64,000 nt of DNA from Gracilaria domingensis (Eukaryota; Rhodophyta; Florideophyceae; Gracilariales; Gracilariaceae). Of this stretch, positions 44,284 through 55,860 are shown piece by piece. Below the pieces are notes generated by a model, which ran no database searches, had not been told where the DNA came from, and worked only from the letters and a program-made list of their open reading frames with translations. The stretch lies in contig VCMS01000146.1 of the NCBI GenBank assembly GCA_022539475.1, forward strand, positions 62,001 to 126,000, in the 5' to 3' direction. Both the position numbers and the translations under genes were made by a program. Every line of letters begins with the position of its first letter. Position 1 is the stretch's first letter.

Positions 44284-45428
44284 AGAGCAGGCGTCCTGAC
44301 AAAGACCGTTGAGTCCTTACTCTACAGAGCCTTTAAGTCGTGCACCTGAGGTGGCAGCACGGGGCGCCCTCTCGCCTCGCGCAAAGTATCGTTCTCACGA
44401 TTGATGAAAGATTTCAACGAGCACGTTCAGCTCGACTTCATGTTCGTTGTCGAACTCGGTAACCTTCCCATACTGCACATAAAGGACGCTGCAACAGAAT
44501 ACTCTGTGGCCTGGCTCTCTTTTTCATGCAGTATTAAATAGGCTACAGCACACTTTGTCACGCATTGGATTTCGGCACATGGTTCTCCCGCAGAACTCTC
44601 CGTGATCCCGAATTCGACTGTGAACAAGTTCGATCGATGTGCGCTTCCCATAACATATTATTCTTTCCAAGACCTGCAAGACTAAGCTCGGTGTCATCGA
44701 GTCTTCCAATAAAACCTTACGCTATTTGATCCAGCTCCCCCTCAAAGACCGCAAGTACACCAAAAACCAGGTAGGACGAGGCTCTCTCTGACCAGGAAGC
44801 CGTCTTCAGGTCGCCCTTGCTTGAGAACATACTCCACGGTTCGCGGTTCATTTCGAGCTTTGAACTAGCACGAGGCTACAGACCGGCGATATCTGGCCTT
44901 CCCAAGGCCGAAGTAACACAAGAACTCATCAAAGCCTAGCACGAAAAGGCTGCCAGGCAAACCATGCACGTTATCCTCCGCGCAAAGGATTTGAAACCAC
45001 TTGAAAAGACAGCGCTCAAGCCCGGCACGCCAGTGTATTACTTCATCACAGCTGCAAAGAGAGGACAGTTGCAACCAGTTTTCGTCAAGGAACTGTATGA
45101 TCACTACGGGATCGTCTCGTCCACGACAAGTCTCAAAGGTTTCTCGTACACTGTAGTTTATGAAAACTTGAGGCTTCAGCCCCGCTCCAGGTTGCTTGCA
45201 GAAGTGGAGGAAATGGAACTCGGATGGTCTCGACTTTCTGAAGAGCATCAAGACTTCCTACCACCCAAGCGAACAGAAGAGCTGCTTAGTTGCCGACGAA
45301 TTTTCTCGTTCATCACACGGAAGAGCCGCAACTGCACTTCCTCGACGAACAACCCGAACTGCAAGAGGCTCTCGCAGAATGAGACCAGCACCCGTTATGT
45401 ACCGCCTATCTTTCCAAAAAAGATGTAG
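44284..45428 (+). pseudogene. copia element E: integrase
   Basis: GVLTKTVESLLYRAFKSCTT carries the zinc-binding end (44290-44350). HVQLDFMFVVELGNLPILH (44420-44475) carries the first Asp. HGPPAELSADPEFD-like (44575-44615) carries the second. GVIESSNKTLRYLIQLPLKD (44690-44750) carries the Glu. The C-terminal frame 44964-45428 has LKPGTPVYYFITAAKRGQ and FSYTVVYENLRLQPRSRLL. Several frame changes separate these pieces. Confidence 0.8.
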
Positions 45429-45499
45429 TCCGTCAACATGCCCTCTGAGAACATTGAGTAAAATGCTTCTGACTCGTTCCTTCCACGGCACGCAGTCTC

Positions 45500-46370
45500 C
45501 TTGAAGTCTACAAAGCAAGAGATCTTCAAAGACCTCTACAAACGCCTTGGAAACGAGCCTCTCTCGAACCACAAGCTTCAGTGTGCGCCAAGGTGGCTGC
45601 TTGACGAGTCAATCGCAAAGGAAAAGCGTTGTTATGAGCAGCGAAGAGCGTAAATTCCCGTTTCGACGGGCAACCCTTCAAGGAGGGCTAACCTCATTTC
45701 CTCCTACCACTTCTTTATCATCATGCACCATGGAGAGGGCCACACCTAGAAGCTGAAATGCCGCCTTGTCCCTCATTGCAACAAAGATCAAGACAAGGAT
45801 GACCTCCGCACGGACTCATCTACTGCGCAATTCCTGACCATACGACTCCTGCTCTCCTTCGAGACCCTCTACCACCCACAGATAGGGGTACTTGATGTGA
45901 AATCAGCATATCTTCAAGCTGGCGAACTCCAGAGGGACATCTACGTCAGACCCCCGCGCGGCTGGACGCAGTATTTCGATGAAGTGTGGAAGTTGCTAGC
46001 CCCAGCGTAAGGGTTGGTAGAGTCGGACAGGCTGTGGCAGCTCTGTGTGGAAGAATATGTGCTCGACCAAGGATTCGTTACTGCATCAGAAGTCCCGCAG
46101 CTCTTCGTCATGTGGAAGTCATAGAAAATAGCACTACTACTTGCGAAGGTTGTATACGACATGCTCCTTACCGGCCCAAGAGAGGAGATGAAAGCTTTTC
46201 GTGACCAGCTCTTGTCAAAATTGCAAGTCCGGAGATTTTCGGAAGCTAACAACACAGTCTTCAATCGTCTTTTCATCCGACAACACGAAAACTTCAGCAT
46301 CTCTCTCTCCATGCAAGAGTTTCTCAACTCTATACAGCCACTAGAAATCAGCAAAACGAGGAGGAACTAG
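45500..46370 (+). pseudogene. copia element E: reverse transcriptase
   Basis: RT fingers and palm are readable across frames: RLVPHCNKDQDKDDLRTDSS, TAQFLTIRLLLSFETLYHPQ (45830-45885), then VLDVKSAYLQAGELQRDIYV. The catalytic box reads VVYDMLLTGPREEM (46147-46190), with the usual DD replaced by DM, so it would be inactive. The thumb has SISLSMQEFLNSI. Confidence 0.8.
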
Positions 46371-46469
46371 GATAACGAGCCATGCACACCAAAGGAACTG
46401 CGATAATACCAGAGCCTAACCGGCAAATTAAAATTCCTGGGTCACGGCATCCTCCGCCAAGTATCTCTG

Positions 46470-47072
46470 GTGGTCAGCAAAATGCAACAGTCGGTTCCGG
46501 GGCTGAAAGTCGCGCACCTCCGCCAGCTTAATCAGGCATTTGCCCATATCCAGTCTTTGAAGCCCGAACTTTACTACCAAGCTCCTAGGAGTCCAATGAC
46601 TGCCGACCATAATTTCAACGTTCGCGTCTTGGCATTCAGTGACACCGCATCTGGCACCATCTCCTATGGACAGACCGGATTTATGTACGCACTTTCGTTC
46701 GGAAAAGGTGGAGAGGTATTCTCCCACTTTGTGAATTGGCATAGCTCCAAGCATGCCCGAGTCTCGTTTTCCTCCGCTGGAGCCGAGATACTTGCGGCTG
46801 CACAAACCCTTGACGGCTCCATCCACCTGACTAAAACGCTTCCAAAACTATTTCTATCCGGCCTGCTACCACGAGCAAATCTCAATAAGAACGCCAACTC
46901 GTACGGCTTATATACTATAATATCGACCCTTCATGAACAGAAGAACTTCCGCCTGCGCCTTGTTGTGCGCTTATGCGATTCTTTTGAGGCGCGCGAGATC
47001 AACTCTTTGGACTGGATACCCGGCCCCAAGAACCCGGGGGACACTTTGAAAAAGATCAATCCTCATGCTTAA
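46470..47072 (+). CDS. copia element E: RNase H
   Basis: A 200-codon frame. It has VLAFSDTASGTISYGQTGFM with the first Asp, KHARVSFSSAGAEILAAAQT with Glu, and ending WIPGPKNPGDTLKK, the copia W-x-x-x-x-x-x-A-D-x-L-T-K block with Gly in place of Ala. It parallels the same part of element D. Confidence 0.8.
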   Translation: MVSKMQQSVPGLKVAHLRQLNQAFAHIQSLKPELYYQAPRSPMTADHNFNVRVLAFSDTASGTISYGQTGFMYALSFGKGGEVFSHFVNWHSSKHARVSFSSAGAEILAAAQTLDGSIHLTKTLPKLFLSGLLPRANLNKNANSYGLYTIISTLHEQKNFRLRLVVRLCDSFEAREINSLDWIPGPKNPGDTLKKINPHA

Positions 47073-47288
47073 AGCCCCTCAATTCTATGATGAGTGGTGG
47101 AGTGTTACCTAGCGATGTCGTTCATTCAACTACAACACAATAAACGCCACGCATCTTTCTTTGTCAAGCTAAATTTTTACTCTATTCTGATCGATCTTCT
47201 CGCCCTCTTCGATGACCCATTCCTTCCCTTCTTACAACTGGGCTCCACCTTCTTCACCTCTCAAACTTCGGCAATCTTCTCAAAAAAT
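47073..47288. other. 3' flank of copia element E
   Basis: No gene recognised. A short plus frame (47094-47318) ends within the MITE. Confidence 0.3.
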
Positions 47289-47535
47289 TCCAGGCAAAAG
47301 TCGTTAAGGGAAAACTAAAAGGGTTTTCAGTAGACTTGCAGGTAAGATGACTGTTGTAGCAAGGTAATATGACCAATTTCATTGAGAAATAAGTAAGTGT
47401 TTCTCTCACTGACATTTCCATGAGTTTTATATCTTGAAAAATTAAATTCGTCGAAAGTGCCCTTACATTTTATTGAAAGGCATAAATTTCATTTACCGAC
47501 GCATGATGATTCAATGGCAATGGGTTTTGCTAGGG
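47289..47535. mobile_element. MITE family 2 (copy 2b), 247 bp
   Basis: Ends TCCAGGCAAAAGTCG...GGTTTTGCTAGGG with AAT on both sides (47286-47288 and 47536-47538). Confidence 0.85.
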
Positions 47536-48334
47536 AATTTGACATCTCTAATGCATCCTTTCAAGGAGAGCTCGCATATTCTTAGGGGATACTGTTCGAC
47601 AGGGTCAAGAATTTGTCACCGCTCCATGTCAATGCATACGACGTGATGGACATTTGGACCTTACAGCCCGAAAATGTATGTATCGCTCTTTTGGTCCAAT
47701 ATCCCCGCCAAAGGTTTGTGGATAAAGTCGCTTCCGAGCGTCACCTTCCTCAATACAGCACGCTTTGCACGGTCCTTGCACCATCGCGCAGCGTTAGTAA
47801 AGGCAGCATTTCCGGAAGCGGCGACTTCAGTAACACGTCAGGAGCATACTCTTCTTCTACACTGACGGAAGGAGAGTTGGCCAGAGAAGCCTGCAAGAAC
47901 AAATCACTTGTCTTACACACAAGCATCCGCTCCTTGCGAAGTTCGAAATCACGCAGAAGTTCATTTGCGTCTCGATCGCCTGGACTGGACACGGGCACAG
48001 GAATCAACGGAAAGCGAGTATAATAACTGTCCAATGCTTCTATAGCACCTGGAGCAACGTCTGGCACAATACGCTCCGAGTCGGTCAGCGAATCATACCG
48101 CAGTCCGACCCCGGTTCTTCCGTGCCACACACCTTGCTGTATCAGCGCATTGCACAGGCCAGCACCGTCACGAGTATGACATTGAACCGGATGCCAGCCC
48201 CACACAGGCTCGCTTTGATTACGCGCGTAGTCTGCAGGCCCTTTGTACGCTTTCACACCATTTTGAGTGCACAGTACATTGTCCTTGTCGACAAACATGA
48301 GGCCATCTAGAGCCCACTCCTCGCCCTGACCGTC

Positions 48335-48584
48335 CCCTAGCAAAACCCATTCTCATTGAATCATAATGCGGTGATAAATGAAATTAGTGCCTTTCAATAA
48401 AAATGTAAGCGCACTTTCGAGGAATTTAAGTTTTTCAAAAAATTACACTCATGGAAATCTCAGTGAAACAAAAACTTACTCATTTCTCAAGAACGTTGGT
48501 CACATTACCTTACTACACCAGTCATCTTGTCTGTAAGTCTACTGAAATTCTTTTTAATTTTCCCTTAACGAGTTTTTGCCTGGG
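48335..48584. mobile_element. MITE family 2 (copy 2c), 250 bp, inverted
   Basis: Ends CCCTAGCAAAACCC...GAGTTTTTGCCTGGG with GTC on both sides (48332-48334 and 48585-48587). Confidence 0.9.
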
Positions 48585-48608
48585 GTCATCTTCCAACGAC
48601 CGCATTCG

Positions 48609-48855
48609 ACCAGGCAAAACTCGTTAAGGAAAAACTAAAAGGGTTTTCAGTAGAATTCCAGAAAAGATGACAGGTGTAGTAAGGTAATATGACCGACGTC
48701 ATTGAAAAATAACTAAATTTTTGTTCTTCTGACATTTCCATAACTGTGATTTTTTGAAAAATTAAATTCCTCGAAAGTGCCCTTACATTTTATTGAAAGG
48801 CATCAATTTCATTTACCGCCGCATGATGATTCAATGACAATGGGGTTTGCTAGGG
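48609..48855. mobile_element. MITE family 2 (copy 2d), 247 bp
   Basis: Ends ACCAGGCAAAACTCG...GGGTTTGCTAGGG with TCG on both sides (48606-48608 and 48856-48858). Confidence 0.9.
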
Positions 48856-48981
48856 TCGTCAGATACTTCCAAATGCAATGCTCGGCCTGGCCGCGCACGG
48901 CACCATTTCTTCAAGGACTTAGTGGCGAGAATCCCCAACTCTTCTCGTCCCATTACGCGGTGTTCACCACAAAAATGCTCC

Positions 48982-49230
48982 CCCTAACAAAACTGATGGT
49001 CATTGAATCATCATGCGGCTGTAAATAAAATTGATGACTTTTAATAAAATCTAAGGGCACTTTCGAGGAATTTAGTTTTTTCAAAAAAATTACACTCATG
49101 GAAATGTGAGTGAATCAAAAACTTACTTATTTTTCAATGACGTTGGTCACATTACCTTACAACACCGGTCATCCTGCATGCAAGTCTACTGGAAACCTTT
49201 TTAGTTTTCCCTTAACGAGTTTTGCCTGGG
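48982..49230. mobile_element. MITE family 2 (copy 2e), 249 bp, inverted
   Basis: Ends CCCTAACAAAACTG...GAGTTTTGCCTGGG with TCC on both sides (48979-48981 and 49231-49233). Confidence 0.9.
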
Positions 49231-49598
49231 TCCAGGCGGTACCGTTCTCGCCCGTTCTCGTCTGCTCCCGTGATTGTTGTAATTGCATCTATGTGCCAGT
49301 CTGCGCTGAATCCAGAAGATCCATTCAACACGCGTCCGGCCATTAAATTCAACCGCCCAGTCCACTCCTGCTTCGGCCGCTTCATAATCCTCTCACAAGC
49401 ACTTTCTATCTGACCACTGTTTCTGTTCCAGCTTCTTCGATTTAGATCATACAGATCGCGGCGCCACCAGACCCGCTGTTCGCTCCGCGCAGTAGCAACC
49501 TTGCATGATGTGGCGCCACTGCCATCTCGTGCGAACGCACACGTCCGCAGAAGTCCCACATAACGCTGTGAGACAGGCCGAACAAGCGTGTGTTGCAT

Positions 49599-50458
49599 GT
49601 CGGCTTTTCGTCCGTTTTAACCTTGTGTATCAGGCCCCGCCCTACCCGTTGCAGGTAAAACCTTCAACCGGGTTCTGTAGTGCAATGCCTGCAAGTAGGA
49701 AAACACCACGAAGACGTTCAGGATCTTCCTCTACTGAGGGCGACCGAGAGAACAGAGCCTCTCTGAAATGGCATAACTAGCGGGGTATGTGACCGGGGCC
49801 AAACCCTCACGACGGAGCGTTGAGAGTTGAGCGGAGAAGTGTGACTCACACGTGAGTGTAGCAGTCTCGAAAGAGGGACGAAACCACAGAGTGGGGAAAG
49901 GGAAAGGGACGGAAAAGAGAAAGAAATAAGAGAGGTACGGCGTGTCGCCGTGGTATTCCCTATACAGGGTCGAACACAAACCACAAAGGTGAAACACTCC
50001 CAAAGTTGTGTTCTGCGGGGACGCAGGGTGGATACCCGCACCATGAGAGCGAAGAGTCTCTCCGATAAGAAGTTGTGCACCGCCGAAGGCGAGAGTGGCT
50101 ACAGCCATGATCCTTGAAGTAGGATCACCCTGGTTGGGGAACTTTACTGGTGCGAGGGCGGCGACGCCGTCGCACTAAGTAGCGTTTTCACCGAAATTAA
50201 TAAATAATATTAACTAAACATCCCACTAATTGTGGCAAACGCTCACGTGTAGTGGCCAACCTCCGATCAGCTCCATCGTGTCCCACGTGTCCAAACCATC
50301 TCGATGGTAACCACTAGTTACTACTAGTCATATACTGGTGTGCACCAGGCAAACCCGTGGATGGGAATTATGACTAAGTCCAGCGATATTCCTCATAGAT
50401 GAGTGTTGCACTACATCTCCCGCTCCTTCGGCGGCAGCACAACCTCTAAGAGGGCAGG
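49599..50458. repeat. LTR-like, pyrimidine-rich sequence before the gag-like frame
   Basis: Composition and position suggest an LTR and leader: AATAATATTAAC AT-rich block (50200), a long minus-strand pyrimidine-rich part (49850-49950), and then a GC-rich leader up to the ATG at 50459. No second copy lies in the window, so this is not proven. An open minus frame (49731-50108) is probably only LTR sequence. Confidence 0.35.
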
Positions 50459-52380
50459 ATGGCGTCGAGCGAAAACGATATAAGTGCGGCGCTCCCCGGT
50501 CCTCCGGTATGTTATTCTCCTTCTCCCGTCAACGACGTGCTACCTGCTCCTGCAGTAGCCGCACCTCCTCAGAGTACCGAACGCTCTCTCGCCCCTGCGG
50601 TCAACTTTCCTCATACACCGGAACTAGACCTCACTATGAGTGGCATTCCACCGAACCAGCCTCCGAACCAGCCGCCATTCCTCCAAGGGGACTTCACCGG
50701 ATTTCGATCCGTTCCACTCCCTTAACAGGGCTCCAACCCGTCCGCGGGGCAACAGAACAACGCCGCTGGGTCCTCTGCGCAACATGCCGCTCTCACGGGG
50801 GGCGTCTTCGACTTCCACCCGGGCGTGGTCTGGCCATCTTTCAACTCCCTTGTAGGGCTCAACCGGGCAAACCGGCGATATGCGAGGCGTCTCCGGCTGG
50901 AGCCGTGGTTCCACCCGACTGCGGTGTTCGACGAAACCCTCATTACTGAGTATGCCGATGGGCGTAACACCCTTCTGGAGGACCTCCCAGCGATGGTGAC
51001 CACTTCGTGGGATTGGCGAACGCGAATCGCGATCCCTGTTCGTCAGGTTGCATGAGAAAACCGGAAATCCCGGGAAGAGGCTCACGCGAACTTCGTGTTG
51101 GTGGCCTACAACCGGCAATGCCGGGCGCCCTTCTAGTTCCCAATCCCACCGGGGATGGACCTCGACGTGGCCTATTACCGCACCCGCGGGGAAATTAGTT
51201 ACTGCGACCGCTTAGCGGAGTTGAAAACCTTCGCCTGGCGAGGCATGCCCGTTGCACGGCAGGAAGCCATGTGCTGGACACGATCGATTCTTCGGGCTGA
51301 GTTTTGCTATCTTCCGCGCCGCTTGCGGTTCAACTTCCTTCAGTACTTCATCCGCCATGAGAGGCGGTCTCGGTCCCAACTTGGGTATTTCGCTCCGCAT
51401 CAGAACGTTGAAATCCACCACATCGCGGCAGCGCACCGACAGGGTCGGCATGTTCCTCTGCCAGAGTGGTGGAGCTACCTAGAGGGGTGCTACATCGAGT
51501 TGTTTTCGGTCTTCAACTATCTAGGGTCTTATCTGCTCACAGATTTCCGTACCGGGTTGTGGTCCGTTGTCGTCACCGACCCGTGCGCGGTCCGCATGGC
51601 GGCGTTCATCATCGCAGAGGCATATGACCAGTATCGACTGTAGTTCATTCCACCCCGCGTGCGGGCAGCCATCCGAAGTTTGGACTTGGAACTCCCCCTC
51701 GGGCGTCGCGCCAACAACGACGAGGTGCTGAGCCTTCTCAATTACATCGATGGTGTCGACTGGAATCAGAGGCCTCTGTCTCAGAGTGGTCCTGGTGATT
51801 CCCAGCACTCGGGTCGTTATGGCCCAGGTCTGGGAAGAAATACTGCTCTCGCCGGCGATTTCGTCTTCTTCGACCCGTGGGAATATCGGGAGGTCTCCGC
51901 CGACGAGGCGAGTGAGCTCCGTTCCGCTCCCCGGCGCGTGCCGGCCGATCACCCAACCGGGTTGATGAACTCTGACGAGTACTACCGAGAGTACCTCAGG
52001 AATGACCCAAAGGTGGATAATGAACCCGAGACCACGGGAAGCGATGACATCGAGAGGATCGAAGAGATCGACGCGACCCCTGAAGGGGAGAGCGCCTGCT
52101 CTGCTGCGGTAGTCGGTTCCGCCTCGTCGGCTGACCTCATCGCTGTCGCTCCTGCGGTTCTTCCGGTACCCGTCCCGGCTGCTATTCTAGCTCACCGGCT
52201 CCTGCATCTCATTTCCCGCCTGCGGGTGTCAACGAAGGTGCGATTAACGCTCGCGTCTTCCGCGGCGCGGGCTTCGGTGCAGTCGAAGCTCCTAGCGACG
52301 TCGGCGCTACGGCGGACGCCTTAGCTCAACCCCTCGGAGGTATGCCTTCTCAGAATGAGAGCGATGGTGCCGACCAGTAG
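50459..52380 (+). pseudogene. gag-like reading frame, about 640 codons, broken
   Basis: The frame starts MASSENDISAALPGPP (50459). It is Pro/Ser/Ala-rich to about residue 90, with a stop at 50723, then continues in frame (FDFHPGVVWPSFNSLVGLN, ARRLRLEPWFHP). A frame change near 51056 and a stop near 51134 follow, then a well preserved part from 51155 (AYYRTRGEISYCDRLAELKT, RHERRSRSQLGYF, YFAPHQNVEIHHIAAAH). One in-frame stop lies at 51641. An acidic, then Ala/Val-rich tail ends at 52380. The layout resembles a retroelement Gag, but there is no CCHC box and no pol follows on this strand. It lies back to back with the minus-strand pol of element C. Confidence 0.45.
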
Positions 52381-52620
52381 GTTGGAGTCGAGCTCTTCCC
52401 ATTCATGGGTAATTACCTGTTCACAGTAGTATAGCCTTCAGATAAAAGATCCTTCCTTTCCTACACGTCTTCGACGGTGTCTTTCTTCTTTACCGTCATG
52501 CCCGGTCATGCCATGCGATACGATGGGCACGAAAAATGCACCCTTCCGATGGGAAAAACCATGCTCATGGTGTGGCCATGATGGTGTTACCAGCGAGCTG
52601 GATGAAAAACCCTCATGCAT
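52381..52620. other. junction between gag-like frame and element C
   Basis: No gene recognised. Short open frame on the minus strand only. Confidence 0.3.
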
Positions 52621-55600
52621 GAGCCATCTTTCCGAAAATCAGTGTTGTCACGGCGCGAGCCGGTCGAATCGTCAATGCGAGGGGCATTCCACCAAGGTGG
52701 TATGGGCCCAATTCCCGTCACACGACGTGTGTTACCAACATGGTATCTGTCCGCTTCCGCGGCAACCTTATCCCACTTGGGTGTTGTTCAGCGTCGCTGG
52801 TGTGGCCGTTCCCGCGTTGCAGTGGTACTGTACGACCTTCGAGCGCGGTAGGTGCTTGATGGGTTCGTCAGTATCCCACGTGGGCCATAGCCCTACCAAC
52901 GAACGTGGTATTGTAAAATGCGATCCTGGTCCCAAGTGTGCCCGATAATTCGGTCGACGATGTACTCTTGAACGTACACCTGCCGTCCCTGCCGTGTTAT
53001 GGTTACTTCATCGGTCGGCAACCCTTGGGGGGGAACTGTTCCCGTGACGGGGGTAACAGCACGTGCCGGGCTTCGTGTCGCCAGGTCCCTCTGAGGAGGA
53101 GCGTTTGGAAGGTCGCTGCGTACCGCCAGTTGGCGTGGGTCCTTCCGCTCCGGCGGTGTTGGCCGAGCTGCGTGCTCACCGCTTGCGGCGGGAGGCTCCA
53201 CCTCGGGTGGATTTATACCCGTGCGTGCACGTGATTGTAGCAACGGTTGGCTGTCAAGCTCCCTCGGGAGAATCGCCTCCCTGTTACAGGTGTCCTCCAA
53301 CGGCTGCGCCGTTGGCCCTCGAGCTTGTTTGATAGAATTTCCGTTCTGAACGGTTACTTCCGGGTTACCGGGGTTATCGGCACCGCCGGCGGCTTCCGAT
53401 CTCGCGATCTCGGCGTGCGGCTGCATTTGCGCCGATATTTTCTTTCCAGTATTTGGTGCTGTACCGTCCATGACCTGAACTCTTTCCGGAGTGTTCGGCA
53501 TTCCCACGGCTGTACTGCCGGTTTCTACGGAGTCGCTCGGGACTTCTCTTCTCTCAGATCGTTCCTGCTCCGCAGGATTTCCCAGGCTTCCTGGTTGTTC
53601 TCCGTCGCGTTACGCGGTTGGCCGCGATGTCGCTGCGCTTTCCCCAGTGGGGTTTCGTTCCGATGACGTCTGCTTGGTGCCGGCGACATCCTTCGACTTC
53701 GCTTCGCCCAGCGCGGCTGCTGGGCCACGAGGCTGTGTTGACTTAACCGAATCCGCTTTTGCGTGAGTGTCCTTACCCGGGGACGGTTTAGATTCCCGGC
53801 AACGAGGCTGTGTGTGCGGCGAGCTAGCGTGCGTTGCGGATGCGATGCCCGCTGGCGTACCCTGAACATCCGGAGAGCTCCGTACAGTCCGTGCGTCACG
53901 TTGGCCCTCACGACGCGACGTCCTCAAAGGACTCTCAGCAGGGCTGATAAACTCCTCCCTCTCCTTAGATGGAGTGGCATGGGGAGTAATTGAATGTCCC
54001 ACATCGCGGGTAGGCAAACCCAGCGATGGGACAGAAACGGGGGTGCCATGCTGGCGATCTTTTTCCGACACAGTCGGCTGGGCCGACTCTATCGGGAGGT
54101 CTGTAAGGCCTAGATGGGGGTGGGCCAGGGCGGAGGGTTTTGTCACCACATTTTTTTCCGGTGTTACCGGCGTTGTTGACTCCGTAGACACGGGCTCTGT
54201 ACCAGATGGGGTAACCTCAGACGAGGGTGGAGGGACCAATACCACGCGGTCGCGGGAGATCCGCTTATGTGCGTCGGCGATCTCGACTACCACCCTGTCC
54301 GGTGCAACCGAGATTACCTTATAAGGTCCATCCGCCACAGTCGAGAACTTATGACGTTTGCCGTTCGCAGCGTTGTAGTGTTTCTTCTGTACGAAGACAT
54401 GGTTGCCCACGGTGAGTGGTTCAGGGGTTCTTCCTCGCAAGCGAGCATCGAAATAACGCTTGTAAGCGGCTTGGGCTTTCGCCATTGATTTCCGGGCGGC
54501 CTGTACTAACTTCGTTAGCGAAGCCTTCCATTGTTGGCGATAATTACCCACAGATGGGAAACTGCCCAAGGTAGCTTGTGATTCTAACGAAAATGGCGGG
54601 GGTGTCCGTGACAAAACCAGTTCGAATGGGGCAACACCAGTAGTCCTGTGTACCTGTGTGTTGTACGCAAAGGTTAGTCGGTGTATAAGTCCCATGTTTG
54701 TTGGGTGGTCCGCAACGTAAGAACAGAGAGATGCCAGCATCGTACGGTTCTACCGTTCAACTTGCCCATTACATTGGGGATGATAAGTGGTCGTGAAGAG
54801 GTTCTTCACGTCCATGATGCGGCATACATCCTGGAAGAACCGGGATGCGAATTGCTTTCCGTTATCCGATAACAACTCCACAGGAGGACCGTACACGAAG
54901 ATCCCGTGAGTGGCGAACGTCTGCGTTACTGTGAACGCGGTGATCCTCTTTAGAGGTACTGTCCGAACCAGTTCCGAGAACCGATCCGTGATAACGAGAA
55001 AGAACTTATTGCCTCTCCGAATGGTAAGCAATGGTCCGAGAATATCGATTGCCACAAATTCAAGCGGCACCCTGGCAGGGAAAAGTTTCACTTTCTTCGA
55101 ATTCTTTCAGAGTTTCACACGATTTCTCGCGCAATCGGCACAGAAGCGTACCCCAGTGTAACAATCCACCGACATGGCGGGCCATTAGAACTCTCTCCTC
55201 AAGGTGAGGTACAACTTTCTTCCACCTGCGTGGCCACTTAACTTTGCGTGATGCCGAAGGTGTAAGATCCTCGTCCGCAACGAGTGTGGTACCACAACTT
55301 GTGGGTGTCACTCGACTGTCCTTACGAGGTAACCGATGTCGTTGACCTCGAATGGGAGGGTGGCTCCACCTTTACGTCGGGCACAAATCGTGATGCAGAA
55401 CGGGTCTCCATGTTGTTCTCGGATCATTTCTTCCGGTGATACCGGTATAAAATTTTCCGGTAGCGACTTTACAGCCTCGGCTTTGCCTGCAACGAGCAGT
55501 TCATCAAACCCAGCGTCCATATCGTCCCAATCATCTAGCCAGTCGTCAAGCTGCCACTCCGGGGGTTCTGGTTCATCAGCGTCGACGACGAAGCAAGGAA

Positions 55601-55860
55601 TATCATCGTCCTGGACGACCAGAGTTTCCCCATTCGTGGGTAAGCGCGACAGCGCGTTTGCCTGGGTGTTCAGGGTCCCTTTTTTGTATATGACGTCGAA
55701 GTCGAATTCCGCTAGGCGGGGCCTCCACCGCACAAGACGGCCTGATGGGTCAGAGATATTCATCAACCACCTCTACGAGGATGGTTCCGTGTACACGGTG
55801 AAGTGCACACCTAGCAGCCTCTGTGTTTCCGGAACGCTATGTAAAGAGGCCAGAATGCTA
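52621..55860 (-). pseudogene. Ty3/gypsy chromovirus C: RNase H end, integrase, linker, chromodomain
   Basis: Minus strand, truncated near 55860. RNase H end: RWLMNISDPSGRLVRWRPRL and YKKGTLNTQANALSRLP (55766-55610). Integrase: CADCARNRVKL (about 55130), FVAIDILGPLLTIRRGNKFF (first Asp), VELLSDNGKQFASRFF (second Asp) and TTYHPQCNGQVER (Glu), a complete triad. The C-terminal part follows in the 54740-53610 frame (MGLIHRLTFAYNTQVHRTTG, PFELVLSRTPPPFS, YKVISVAPDRVVVEIADA). A long Ser/Thr/Pro-rich linker leads to a chromodomain beginning VQEYIVDRIIGHTWDQDRIL (52985). That domain continues past a TAG and a frame change into DEPIKHLPRSKVVQYH (52820-52870). Confidence 0.87.

Larger units (their letters stand above)
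41886..47072 (+). mobile_element. Ty1/copia retrotransposon E, decayed
   Basis: Order: gag, a CCHC-like box, protease, integrase, RT, RNase H, all on the plus strand. A family-1 MITE lies in gag. Clear LTRs were not found. It is related to element D (similar gag and RT blocks) but carries more stops. Confidence 0.85.
47750..49598 (-). pseudogene. unknown protein, reading frame cut by three MITEs
   Basis: Coding pieces on the minus strand are 49598-49231, 48981-48856, 48608-48585 and 48334-47750. Removing the MITE at 48982-49230 with one duplication joins RERYRL to EHFCGEHR in frame; removing 48609-48855 joins LEVSD to ECGRWKM. The join at 48335-48584 is off by a base, so one small indel is also present. 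The sum is about 370 aa. The part WHIDAITTITGADENGRERY followed by HFCGEHR and LKKWCRAR faintly resembles a chromodomain, but the usual W-E-P is absent. The C-terminal part (WALDGLMFVDKDNVLCTQNG, YYTRFPLIPVPVSS) is not recognised. It may be a transposon protein or a host gene; no neighbour decides. Confidence 0.5.

Noticed and set aside
49731-50108. 125-codon minus frame as a gene
   Set aside because: Pyrimidine-rich LTR-like sequence gives an open frame by composition. No motif, and two overlapping registers are open.
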